Positions 24,116 to 30,796 of a stretch of DNA of 30,796 bases are shown here, one piece after another (the first letter of the stretch is position 1; each line of letters starts with the position of its first letter). The stretch is taken from contig JAKISY010000059.1 of assembly GCA_021648365.1 (NCBI GenBank), positions 1-30,796 on the forward strand, given 5' to 3'. The DNA comes from Verrucomicrobiales bacterium (GTDB taxonomy: Bacteria; Verrucomicrobiota; Verrucomicrobiia; Verrucomicrobiales; DEV007). The translations under genes and the position numbers were made by a program. The notes beneath the pieces are model-generated. The model was not told the DNA's origin and did not search any database. It worked only from the letters and a program-made list of their open reading frames with translations.

Positions 24116-25198
24116 TTATTGATAAAGGGCGTCGACTGCGGTTTCGATGTCGGTGAAGGTGATGTCTTTGCTGACGAAGGCGTTGCCTATGGATTTTAGT
24201 AACACAAAACGGATTTGCCCGTCGATGAACTTTTTGTCCAATCGTAGGATGCGGAGGATTTTCTCGCGGTCGATACTGGGGTCGAGTTGGGTGGGGAGTT
24301 GGACTAATTTCAGGGCGGCGATGAGGCGCTGCGCTTGATCATCGCTGAGTCCGCTGTGTTGTTGGGAGAGGCGGATGGCGGCGACTAGGCCGAGGCTGAT
24401 GGCTTCGCCGTGCAGCATTTTGCCATAACCGGCGGCGGCTTCGATGCCGTGGCCGATGGTGTGACCGAAGTTCAACAGGGCGCGGGTGCCGGTGGTTTCG
24501 CGTTCGTCTTCTTCAACGATGGCGGCTTTGATGGCGACGTTGCGGGTGATGAGTTCTACTAGCTTGATTTTTTCGAGCCCGATCTCTTCGACTAGATCGA
24601 GCAGGCTGGCATCGCGGATGGCTGCGTGTTTGATGATCTCGGCAAAACCTTCGTTGTATTCACGCTCGGGTAAGGTGTTGAGCGTTTGCACGTCGGCGAA
24701 GACGAGGTCGGGTTGGTGAAAAGCTCCGATGAGGTTTTTGCCTTCGGGGGTGTTGACACCGGTTTTGCCGCCGACCGAGCTATCGACTTGGGCGACGACG
24801 GTGGTGGGGATTTGCACTACGGGGATGCCGCGTTGAAAAATAGCGGCTGCGAATCCTGCTGCGTCGCCGATGACACCACCACCGAGGGCGATGAGGAAGC
24901 TGTGGCGGTCGAGTTCGGCTTGCAACATGGCGCGACAAATGTCGCTGATTTGTTGCATGTTTTTGGAGGCTTCACCTGCGGGGATGACGATGCGGGTGAT
25001 GTTGTAGTTTTGTGATTCGAGAGACTCAAGGACTTGGTCGCCGTAGAGAGGATCGACATTGCTATCGGTGATCAGTACGCCGCGCTTGCCGATGCGGCTT
25101 TGTTGAGCGAGCCATTGAGGCAGTTGTGATAGGGTGTTTTCGCCGATGATGACTTCACTGCGGCGAGCGGCTAGATCTAGGGTGATGGTGGTGGGCAT
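24116..25198 (-). CDS. aroB: 3-dehydroquinate synthase
   Basis: NAD- and metal-dependent cyclisation of DAHP to 3-dehydroquinate, second step of the shikimate pathway. Conserved blocks: LITDSNVDPLYG, VIPAGEASKNM, LIALGGGVIGDAAGFAAAIFQRGI, QIPTTVVAQVDSSVGGKTGVN and GKNLIGAFHQPDLV. Metal ligands are in EGFAEIIKHAAI (Glu), LNFGHTIGHGIEA (His) and MLHGEAISLG (His). The ATG at 25198 (MPTTITLDLA) gives 360 aa, the normal size. A longer frame from 25282 would add 28 residues that overlap the intergenic repeat and look non-coding. It lies on the same strand as miaA upstream, 162 bp away. Confidence 0.95.
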   Translation of the reverse strand: MPTTITLDLAARRSEVIIGENTLSQLPQWLAQQSRIGKRGVLITDSNVDPLYGDQVLESLESQNYNITRIVIPAGEASKNMQQISDICRAMLQAELDRHSFLIALGGGVIGDAAGFAAAIFQRGIPVVQIPTTVVAQVDSSVGGKTGVNTPEGKNLIGAFHQPDLVFADVQTLNTLPEREYNEGFAEIIKHAAIRDASLLDLVEEIGLEKIKLVELITRNVAIKAAIVEEDERETTGTRALLNFGHTIGHGIEAAAGYGKMLHGEAISLGLVAAIRLSQQHSGLSDDQAQRLIAALKLVQLPTQLDPSIDREKILRILRLDKKFIDGQIRFVLLKSIGNAFVSKDITFTDIETAVDALYQ

Positions 25199-25316
25199 GG
25201 TGTTGAGTGGTGAAGTGGGAAAAGAGGTGGAACCGCAATCGAAACGTAGTGGAAATAGCTCCTTGCTCTTACCCGAAGGCAAATGAACGCAGATAAAAGA
25301 AGAGAAGAATTTTAAC

Positions 25317-25342
25317 CACGGACGGCACAGATTAACACGGAT
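25317..25342. repeat. CACGGA/CACAGA periodic intergenic repeat
   Basis: CACGGA (25317-25322), CACAGA (25326-25331) and CACGGA (25336-25341) recur at 9-10-base spacing between miaA and aroB, with AACGCAGATAAA about 30 bases before. The string resembles the 'ACCACGGA..CACAGATTAACACGGAT' sequence that I remember as dispersed in many unrelated environmental bacteria. Copy number in this genome cannot be seen from one window. Confidence 0.5.
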
Positions 25343-25360
25343 AAGAATTATGAATTTGTT

Positions 25361-26284
25361 TTAGCTGTTGAGGTGCGGGAAGATTGAAAGGATTTGTTTG
25401 ATGATGGAAAGTGGGTCGTCTTTGGGCTCGATGCAAAGGTTTTGCATGCCTTTTTCTCGTCGGAACCAGGTGGTTTGGCGTTTGGCGAAGCGGCGGGTGC
25501 TTTGTTGTATCGATTGGATGGTTTCTTCGCGGGAGAGTTCGCCTTTGATGAATTGGCGGATTTCACGCAGGCCGATGGCTTTTTGTGCGGTGTTGGAGGA
25601 GGAGCCGAGTTGTTCCACTTGTTCGACCACGCCTTGTTCGAACATCAGCAGGGTGCGTTGATTGATGCGTGAATATAGTTGTTCGCGGTCACGAGTGATC
25701 ACGATGCCGTGATAGCTGGGCTCGGGATTTTGTTGCCAATCTTTTTTCAGGGCGGAGGAGGGGCGACCTGATAATAGGGTGATTTCGATCGCGCGCGTGA
25801 TGTAGCGGCGGTTTTTCAGATTGATGGTGGCGGCGGCTTCTGGATCGATGATGCTTAACCAAGTAATCAGTTCATCAAGAGCGAGTTGTTCACACTTTTC
25901 ACGTAATTTCGGATCTGCTGGTGGGGTGGGTGAGAGTCCGTGGGAGAGGGCTTTGATGTAAAGCCCGCTGCCACCGGTGATGATGGGCAGTTTACCACGC
26001 GCGAGGATGTCGGTGACCACAGGGCTTACGAGTTGTGCGTATTGGGCGACATCGAAATCTTGGCCAGTAGGGATGATGTCGTAGAGGTGGTGGGGAACTG
26101 CCCGGCGCTCTTGTTCGGTGGGCATCGCCACTAGGGTGTCTATGCCTTGATAGACTTGAAAAGCGTCGGCGTTGACGATTTCTCCTTGGCAGTGTTTTGC
26201 CAAGCGGAGAGCGAGAGATGTTTTTCCACAGCCGGTAGGTCCGGCTAGGAAAAACATTCGCTCAAGCGGAAGGGCTCGTTTCAC
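25361..26284 (-). CDS. miaA: tRNA dimethylallyltransferase
   Basis: Adds a dimethylallyl group to N6 of A37 in tRNAs reading codons that begin with U (tRNA-Leu CAA here would be a candidate substrate). Walker A-like AGPTGCGKTSLAL (residues 14-26), then the substrate blocks EIVNADAFQVYQGID, AVPHHLYDIIP, ITGGSGLYIKAL and RRYITRAIEI. The C-terminal TRRFAKRQTTWFRRE motif is complete. At 307 aa the length is normal. The first start is GTG (26284); an ATG at 26257 (MFFLAGPTG) is also possible. The gene begins only 18 bp after the two-RRM gene, so they very probably share a transcript. Confidence 0.95.
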   Translation of the reverse strand: MKRALPLERMFFLAGPTGCGKTSLALRLAKHCQGEIVNADAFQVYQGIDTLVAMPTEQERRAVPHHLYDIIPTGQDFDVAQYAQLVSPVVTDILARGKLPIITGGSGLYIKALSHGLSPTPPADPKLREKCEQLALDELITWLSIIDPEAAATINLKNRRYITRAIEITLLSGRPSSALKKDWQQNPEPSYHGIVITRDREQLYSRINQRTLLMFEQGVVEQVEQLGSSSNTAQKAIGLREIRQFIKGELSREETIQSIQQSTRRFAKRQTTWFRREKGMQNLCIEPKDDPLSIIKQILSIFPHLNS

Positions 26285-26302
26285 GTGCCGTTTCTCTTTA
26301 GT

Positions 26303-27463
26303 TTAACTTTCGACCGTTGGTGTTGCGGTTTCCTGAGTTTTTTCAGGATCTTCGCTAGTCGTTTCCTCTTCGCTAGTCGTCTCTGTTGCAGCAGGTTTTT
26401 TGTCTTCTGCACCGCTGAGGTTCAGTTTGCGACCCATGAAGTCTTTGTTGTTGAGGATGTCGACGGCGCGTTGGGCTTCGTCGATGTGGCTCATTTCAAC
26501 AAAACCATAACCGCGAGACTGGTGGGTCTCTGGATTGGCTACCACTTCGGTGCTGACGACGACGCCGATGCCTTTGAACAACTCTTCGAGCTCTTCTTCG
26601 CCTACTTCGTAGTCGAGGTTGTCGAGTTTGAGACGAGCGGAAGTGATGACAACTGGCGTTTCTTCTTTTTTGACTCGACGAGGTTCTTCGCGTCTTTCTG
26701 AGCGCTGACGGTCTCCGCGATCTCCGCGATTGCCTCGCTCATTGCGATCCCCTCGTGATTGACGGTCATTGCTGGAAGATTCGCGCCCGTCGCGACGATT
26801 GCGATCTCCGCTGTTGCGGTCGCTACCTTCACCTCCTGCGCCTTGGCTTTTGGCTCCGTTGACTAACATGCGACGACCCATGAAGTCTTCGTTGTGGTAG
26901 GTGCTGACGGCTTTGCGAGCTTCTTCGATGCTGCCCATTTCGACAAAAGCGAATCCTTTTGATTGCTGAGTGCGTCGGTTGATGACGAGCTCCGCAGATT
27001 TGACGGTACCGATTTGAGTGAAGTGTTTTTCTAGATCAGCATTAGTCGTTTTGTAATCGAGGTTGCCGACATAGAGCCGAGTAGAGGTCACTTCGGTTTT
27101 ATCCTCGGAGCGACGATTGCCACGTTCGCGGTTGGATGAACTATCCGTAGAGCTTTTGCTCGGTTGAGGTTTGCTAGCACTATCGCTGTTGCTATCGCCA
27201 CCCAATCCTAGGAAAGATAGAACCTTTTGCAGGAACGTTTTCTTTTGAACGGGTTGGCGTCTGCCTCGGTTGGATGGGCGGTATTCGCGCTGCCCTCCTC
27301 CTTGACGGCTGTCGCCACCGTTGCGCGGGCGTCGATTGGAGCTGTTGCCATCTCCGCTATTGCGGTTGCTACCGCGATTGTTCTGGCGGCGTCTGCCTCC
27401 ACGTTGACCTTGTCGATTCTGACCTGAGCGTTCTTGGCGATCGCCTGATGATGAATTTTCCAT
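26303..27463 (-). CDS. Two-RRM RNA-binding protein with RG/RD-rich disordered arms
   Basis: A 386-aa predicted RNA-binding protein with two RNA recognition motifs. RRM1 (about 128-205) has RNP2 LYVGNLDY and RNP1 KGFAFVEM. RRM2 (about 276-352) has RNP2-like LKLDNLDY and RNP1 RGYGFVEM. Aromatic residues typical for base stacking are present at both RNP1 sites; RRM2 lacks the aromatic of RNP2 position 2 (Lys instead of Tyr). Residues 1-126 are Arg/Gly/Ser/Asn-rich and disordered, broken by one short hydrophobic helix (FLQKVLSFLGLGG, about 78-90). The linker (206-274) is Arg/Asp/Gly-rich, and the tail is acidic and Thr/Glu-rich. Bacterial RRM proteins usually have a single RRM of about 80-150 aa, so this layout is unusual. 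The leader is long and structured, and miaA follows after 18 bp. A role in RNA chaperoning, cold response or condensate formation is plausible but inferred. Confidence 0.9.
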   Translation of the reverse strand: MENSSSGDRQERSGQNRQGQRGGRRRQNNRGSNRNSGDGNSSNRRPRNGGDSRQGGGQREYRPSNRGRRQPVQKKTFLQKVLSFLGLGGDSNSDSASKPQPSKSSTDSSSNRERGNRRSEDKTEVTSTRLYVGNLDYKTTNADLEKHFTQIGTVKSAELVINRRTQQSKGFAFVEMGSIEEARKAVSTYHNEDFMGRRMLVNGAKSQGAGGEGSDRNSGDRNRRDGRESSSNDRQSRGDRNERGNRGDRGDRQRSERREEPRRVKKEETPVVITSARLKLDNLDYEVGEEELEELFKGIGVVVSTEVVANPETHQSRGYGFVEMSHIDEAQRAVDILNNKDFMGRKLNLSGAEDKKPAATETTSEEETTSEDPEKTQETATPTVES

Positions 27464-27849
27464 TTTGATTCGAATTTCTTGGGGATCCTCTTGGGATCCA
27501 GTTTTTAGTGATAAAATCGGAGTTTTCCGCAGTTGTGATCGAGGATGAATCTAGCCATTCACAAGCGTGATTGGTTTTTTCATGCTGTCTCAAGCACAAG
27601 TCCGAGTGGCAGTTGCTGAAAAAAGTGACCAGCCATTTTGATAAAAGGCCTGTCAGAACTGCGCACCAACTCCGATGAGTCGAGGTGCTGTAAGTCACTG
27701 AATTCTGAGTGTCATGAGCAATCATCGTCATCTGGGGGGACGATGCTTTCATGATATGATGTACACTTAAGAACATAGGTGAGCCTACAGCTATTAATAA
27801 CAAGTGCTGGTGTTCGCAGAGAGAAATCTGAGCGAACCTAAACCAGCAC
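27464..27849 (-). promoter_or_regulatory. Long structured 5' leader of the two-RRM gene
   Basis: No convincing ORF occupies these 386 bases. Hairpins readable on the minus strand: GTGCTGGT...ACCAGCAC (27849-27804) with an inner TTCGC/GCGAA stem; CATCGTC/GACGATG (27745-27723, 9-base loop); GCACC...GGTGC with an inner ACTC-ATCG-GAGT stem (about 27685-27660); and GGATCC-CAAGA-GGATCC (27499-27483) close to the start codon. A predicted promoter places the transcript start at about 27849, exactly at the first hairpin. Long folded leaders are known for cold-shock and RNA-chaperone genes; that analogy is inference. Confidence 0.5.
27477..27499. repeat. Direct repeat with BamHI-like palindromes before the RRM gene
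   Basis: TCTTGGGGATCC (27477-27488) is followed immediately by TCTTGGGATCC (27489-27499). Because GGATCC is self-complementary, the pair can also fold as a 6-bp hairpin about 20 bases upstream of the RRM start codon and could hide the ribosome site. Confidence 0.6.
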
Positions 27850-27855
27850 ATAACC

Positions 27856-27883
27856 ACTATAATTCAAAAATGCAGATGAGCAA
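27856..27883 (-). promoter_or_regulatory. Predicted promoter of the two-RRM/miaA transcript
   Basis: On the minus strand TTGCTC (27883-27878, 3/6 match to TTGACA) and TATAGT (27861-27856, 5/6 match to TATAAT) are 16 bases apart. The expected start at about 27849 coincides with the outer base of the leader's first hairpin. The -35 box is weak. Confidence 0.45.
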
Positions 27884-28158
27884 GCGTTGATTGTGACGCT
27901 TGCGTCGATCGAGTGGGCACGGCGGATTTTCGCACCGTAGAGCTGTGAGCAATTGAGTTTATTAGGAGTTTAGCTGTTTAGGGCTGTAACCCAAATAGAC
28001 TTAGGGTAAACGAAGCATCTAGGCTGAATTTTCGACATACGGGTATTCGTATAATACTGAGCCTAAAAACCTAATGCCCTAAATTGCTAGAGACTTTTGG
28101 AGAAGGGAGGTGATGCGGAACTCCAGAAAAGGAGTCGCTGCCTGAGAAATAAACCAAG
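27881..28158. other. Gene-free stretch with clustered inverted repeats; possible structured RNA
   Basis: Lies between tRNA-Leu and the RRM promoter, with no credible ORF. CAAGCGT/ACGCTTG (27881-27887 with 27896-27902) is a perfect hairpin. TAGCTGTTTAGGGC (27971-27984) pairs with GCCCTAAATTGCTA (28076-28089) with one mismatch and one G-U pair if read on the plus strand. Inside it TAGGCT/AGCCTA (28020-28025 with 28060-28065) encloses ATACG/CGTAT (28037-28041 with 28048-28052). ACTCC/GGAGT follows at about 28120-28135. It may be a small RNA, a regulatory leader or degenerate repeat DNA. It matches neither tmRNA, RNase P RNA nor 4.5S RNA as far as I can tell. Confidence 0.4.
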
Positions 28159-28241
28159 TACCGGCGGAGGGAATCGAACCCTCACTCCCAAAGGGAACAG
28201 GATTTTGAATCCTGCGCGTCTACCAATTCCGCCACACCGGC
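28159..28241 (-). tRNA. tRNA-Leu (anticodon CAA)
   Basis: Reverse complement folds as an 83-nt class II tRNA: acceptor GCCGGTG with CGCCGGT, D region TGGCGGAATTGGTAGACGC, anticodon stem CAGGA/TCCTG around TTCAAAA (anticodon CAA), long variable arm TTCCCTTTGGGAGT, T arm with GGTTCGATTCC, discriminator A. CCA is not encoded. Confidence 0.95.
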
Positions 28242-28375
28242 TTTTCCTGGTTTTGTGTGAGTCGCGAGTTTATCTGCATAACAAACAAATGCAAGGGAGA
28301 AGATGCAGGAAGGTGATTAAAATTTGATCAGATCGCGATTGCTGAATTCTTGTTTGAGGTTTATTGGATTATGCT

Positions 28376-28960
28376 ATGTCTGAAGTTCTTTCTACTTTTC
28401 AACTCAAGTCTGGGCAGGTTGCTCCAGATTTCACTTTGCCGGATGGTGGTGGCAAACCCTTTGCGCTGGCAGATTTGGCTGCGGGTAAACGGGCGACGGT
28501 GATTGCCTTTGTCTGCAATCATTGCCCTTTTGTGATTCATCTCGCTGAGGCGATGGCGAAATTTGCCAATGACTATGCTGAGCAGGGGGTGCAGGTGATT
28601 GCGATCAACAGCAATGATGTGGCTAACTATCCCGCTGATTCTCCAGCTAAGATGGTGGATTTCACTAAGTTCTATGATTGGACCTTCCCTTACTTGTATG
28701 ATGAATCGCAGCAAGTGGCATTGTCTTATGCTGCGGCTTGTACGCCAGACTTCTATTTGTTTGATGAAAACCTTGGCTTAGCTTATGCAGGACAGTTCGA
28801 TGCTACGCGACCTGGTCAACAGGCCACGGTGACGGGTTGTGATCTGCGGTCGGCGGTGGATCATGTGTTGACGAAGCAAACGGCAGTGGAAGGATCATGG
28901 CAGCCTAGTTCGGGATGTAATATCAAGTGGAAAGAAAAAAATATTCCAGCGTATTTTTAG
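28376..28960 (+). CDS. Thioredoxin-like (redoxin, AhpC/TSA-type) protein
   Basis: A 194-aa cytosolic thiol-disulphide protein. The N-terminus has the redoxin pattern GQVAPDFTLPDGGGKPFALADL. The active site is AFVCNHCPFV (Cys47 and Cys50, a CxxC with a following Pro). The loop YAAACTPDFYLFDENLGLAYAGQFDATRPG supplies the cis-proline with an additional Cys, and the C-terminal SSGCNIKWK block is typical of this subgroup of thioredoxin-family proteins. No signal peptide or lipobox is seen. I chose the ATG at 28376 (MSEVLST); a TTG at 28364, better placed behind GAGG, would add four residues. glpK follows 36 bp later on the same strand. The target is unknown; a peroxide or thiol role is only inferred. 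Confidence 0.88.
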   Translation: MSEVLSTFQLKSGQVAPDFTLPDGGGKPFALADLAAGKRATVIAFVCNHCPFVIHLAEAMAKFANDYAEQGVQVIAINSNDVANYPADSPAKMVDFTKFYDWTFPYLYDESQQVALSYAAACTPDFYLFDENLGLAYAGQFDATRPGQQATVTGCDLRSAVDHVLTKQTAVEGSWQPSSGCNIKWKEKNIPAYF

Positions 28961-28996
28961 CTTTCAATCGTTGCGAATTTTTTAGAGTATGACGTC

Positions 28997-30487
28997 ATGG
29001 AAACTTCATACGTGATGGCTTTGGATCAGGGGACTACGAGTTCTCGGACGATTATTTTTGATGCAAAAGGTGAGGCTGTAGGCAGGTCGCAAGAGGAATT
29101 CACTCAGCACTTCCCTCAACCGGGCTGGGTGGAGCACGATGCGACGGAGATTTGGGAGTCGCAGTTGAAGACGGCGCATCAAGCTTTGGTCGAGGCTGGG
29201 ATCACGGCGGATCAGGTGGCGGGCATCGGGATCACTAATCAGCGTGAGACGACGGTGGTGTGGGATCGGGCGACGGGGGATCCAATTTGCCCGGCGATTG
29301 TGTGGCAAGATCGTCGCACGGCTGGGCTTTGTGATGATTTGAAAGCGGCAGGGCATGAACAAGCGATTCATCGCAAAACGGGTTTGGTGGTCGATGCTTA
29401 TTTTTCTGGGACTAAGATCAGATGGATTTTGGATCATGTGGAGGGAGCGCGTGAGCGGGCGCAAAAGGGCGAACTGGCTTTTGGTACGGTTGACTCTTGG
29501 TTGGTGTGGAAGCTGACGGATGGAAAATTGCACATCACAGATGTTAGTAATGCGAGTCGCACGATGTTGTTCAATATCGAAAGCATGCAGTGGGACGATG
29601 AGTTGCTAGAGTGGTTGGGGGTGGAGCGCAGTATGCTGCCAGAAGTGCGCTCGAGCAGTGAGGTGTATGGAGAAACGGCTGAGGGAGTTTTTGAGAGGGC
29701 TATACCGATTGCGGGTATCGCTGGGGATCAGCAGGCGGCTTTGTTTGGGCAGGCTTGTCATCATGCTGGGATGGCAAAAAACACTTATGGCACGGGTTGT
29801 TTTTTGCTGATGAATACCGGGACAGAGCCGGTTTTTTCCAAGAATAAACTACTCACCACGGTGGCGTGGCAAATCGGGGATGAGGTGAATTACGCTTTGG
29901 AGGGTAGTGTTTTTATGGGCGGTGCGGTGGTGCAGTGGCTGCGCGATCAGTTGGGCATTATCGAATCAGCGGACGAGGTCGAGGCTTTGGCGGCTACGGT
30001 GGAGGACAATGGCGGGGTTTATTTTGTACCTGCTTTTGCTGGGCTGGGGGCGCCTCATTGGGATCCGGATGCGCGTGCTTTGATCGTAGGTTTGACACGT
30101 GGTTCGAATAAGGGGCATATCGCGCGGGCGGCATTGGAGGGCATCGCTTATCAGTCGGTGGAGCTGTTGCAGGCGATGGAAGCGGATTCAGGGATCAAGC
30201 TGGAAGAGTTACGAGTGGATGGAGCTGCGTCGATGAACGCTTTGTTGATGCAGTTTCAAGCGGATATGTTGGGGGTGAAAGTGGTGCAGGCGAGGATTCC
30301 TGAGACTACGGTGTTGGGAGCGGCTTATCTCGCTGGATTGGCGACGGGGGTGTGGCAGAGCCAGGAGCAAATTGCGTTGCAGTGGGCGGAGGGTCAGAGT
30401 TTTGAAGCGACGATGGAAGCGGGCGAATCCGAAGATAAAATGGAGACCTGGGGCAGGGCGGTTGAGAGGAGTAAGGGGTGGGTGTGA
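28997..30487 (+). CDS. glpK: Glycerol kinase
   Basis: ATP-dependent phosphorylation of glycerol to sn-glycerol 3-phosphate. The FGGY kinase fold is complete at 496 aa (E. coli 502). The N-terminal phosphate loop is ALDQGTTSSRTIIFD, followed by FPQPGWVEHDATEIW, GITNQRETTVVWDRATG and IVWQDRRTA. The C-terminal half has IAGIAGDQQAALFGQ, NTYGTGCFLLMNTG, FVPAFAGLGAPHWDPDARALIVGLTRG and LRVDGAASMNALLMQFQADML. No glycerol facilitator or glycerol-3-phosphate dehydrogenase is beside it in the window, so its operon partner, if any, is the upstream redoxin. The 114 bp after the stop, before the convergent gene, contain no clear terminator. Confidence 0.97.
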   Translation: METSYVMALDQGTTSSRTIIFDAKGEAVGRSQEEFTQHFPQPGWVEHDATEIWESQLKTAHQALVEAGITADQVAGIGITNQRETTVVWDRATGDPICPAIVWQDRRTAGLCDDLKAAGHEQAIHRKTGLVVDAYFSGTKIRWILDHVEGARERAQKGELAFGTVDSWLVWKLTDGKLHITDVSNASRTMLFNIESMQWDDELLEWLGVERSMLPEVRSSSEVYGETAEGVFERAIPIAGIAGDQQAALFGQACHHAGMAKNTYGTGCFLLMNTGTEPVFSKNKLLTTVAWQIGDEVNYALEGSVFMGGAVVQWLRDQLGIIESADEVEALAATVEDNGGVYFVPAFAGLGAPHWDPDARALIVGLTRGSNKGHIARAALEGIAYQSVELLQAMEADSGIKLEELRVDGAASMNALLMQFQADMLGVKVVQARIPETTVLGAAYLAGLATGVWQSQEQIALQWAEGQSFEATMEAGESEDKMETWGRAVERSKGWV

Positions 30488-30601
30488 GAGAAGGTTGTTC
30501 AGCAGAAAAAAAATATCATGAAGGTGATTTCCATGATGTTATTATTATCTCAAATTGGATATCCGGTTGAGGTGATTATTTTCCGTGACCTTCACCTCGT
30601 T

Positions 30602-30796
30602 CTATTGCATTTTCCACTTTTTCTCACCTTCGGTGATCACGATTCGTTGGTCCGCCGCGATATCGAAAAAGCACTGCGTTTTCCCAGTCACTGGCCAGAA
30701 CACTTCAAGCCGCTTGATTAGTTGTGCTTTGCCCAATCCGAGGTGAGCGATAAAGGCAGTCGAACCAAAACTGCCACCGCTGTTCATCCACGTAGA
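30602..30796 (-). CDS. ASPIC/UnbV domain protein, C-terminal fragment
   Basis: The frame is open to the right window edge, so only the last 64 residues are seen. SGGSFGSTAFIAHLGLGKAQ, followed by a LEVFWPVTGKTQ block and an ADQRIVITEGE end, fits the ASPIC/UnbV domain. That domain usually closes large secreted FG-GAP/VCBS-repeat (CRTAC1-like) proteins, which are numerous in Verrucomicrobiota and Planctomycetota. The usual WPSG element appears as WPVTG. The gene converges on glpK. The N-terminus, signal peptide and repeat number are outside the window. Confidence 0.75.
   Translation of the reverse strand, partial: STWMNSGGSFGSTAFIAHLGLGKAQLIKRLEVFWPVTGKTQCFFDIAADQRIVITEGEKKWKMQ

Noticed and set aside
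25199..25282. N-terminal extension of aroB
   Set aside because: The 28 extra residues do not fit the AroB N-terminus; MPTTITLDLA at 25198 is the expected start.
27369..27857. 162-aa minus-strand frame across the RRM leader
   Set aside because: It has Cys/His/Trp-rich random content, overlaps the RRM gene in another frame, and is interrupted in meaning by the hairpins.
27960..28100. tmRNA (a TTCGACA string occurs at 28031)
   Set aside because: There is no tag reading frame, no tRNA-like 3' end at the right distance and no GGG start; the match is a short coincidence.
30518..30721. Plus-strand 67-aa frame after glpK
   Set aside because: It is the antisense of the ASPIC/UnbV C-terminus, which matches a known domain.
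1..30796. CRISPR array, prophage, transposase or toxin-antitoxin module
   Set aside because: No regularly spaced repeat series, phage structural genes, transposase motifs or typical paired small ORFs were seen on either strand.

Overview
The window reads as a piece of a bacterial chromosome, most likely from the Verrucomicrobiota. This is inferred from protein style: an RRM protein with arginine/glycine-rich arms, a PIG-L protein with 'ICEYGRQPS', an ASPIC/UnbV remnant, and a topoisomerase III with a lysine-rich tail. No ribosomal RNA or other direct taxonomic marker is present. The content is mostly housekeeping, and I see no prophage, transposase or CRISPR array.

Layout: (1) 1-6134 (+), an AddB-like nuclease (5' cut by the window edge) overlapping an AddA-like helicase-nuclease, closed by a hairpin terminator. 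(2) 6229-6301 (-), tRNA-Lys. (3) 6429-13219 (+), a translation and RNA operon: promoter, leader with an attenuator-like hairpin, nusA, infB, rbfA, a DHH phosphoesterase (nrnA-like), truB and ribF. rimP, which usually precedes nusA, is not there. (4) 13230-13484 (+), a doubtful small ORF. (5) 16835-13675 (-), gltX, aroE, a PIG-L protein that seems to have lost its middle, and a 51-aa protein overlapping it by ATGA. (6) 17134-18439, an AT-richer patch with a secreted helical-repeat-like protein, a DUF3024 protein and a tiny membrane protein. (7) 18538-18612 (-), tRNA-Asn. (8) a MscS channel (+), convergent with (9) a long minus-strand run, 27463-20266: two-RRM protein, miaA, aroB, dprA and topoisomerase III. 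(10) about 27464-28158, a long gene-free but highly structured stretch: a probable 390-nt leader of the RRM gene, then more inverted repeats up to tRNA-Leu (28159-28241, -). (11) a thioredoxin-like protein and glpK (+), then the C-terminus of an ASPIC/UnbV protein (-) running off the right edge.

Functional threads: double-strand-break repair and DNA uptake (AddAB-like pair, DprA, topoisomerase III); transcription, ribosome maturation and tRNA modification (NusA, IF-2, RbfA, TruB, MiaA, GltX, three tRNAs); the shikimate pathway (AroB, AroE); flavin and glycerol metabolism (RibF, GlpK). The + strand stays G/T-rich whichever strand is coding, so plus-strand genes use G/T-rich codons and minus-strand genes A/C-rich ones. 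This suggests the window lies within one replichore with the + strand leading.

Most worth a second look: the two-RRM, RG-rich protein with its structured leader beside miaA; the inverted-repeat cluster at 27971-28089; the hairpin plus T-tract in the nusA leader; the PIG-L protein missing its catalytic middle; and two small proteins (51 and 39 aa) that are easily missed.
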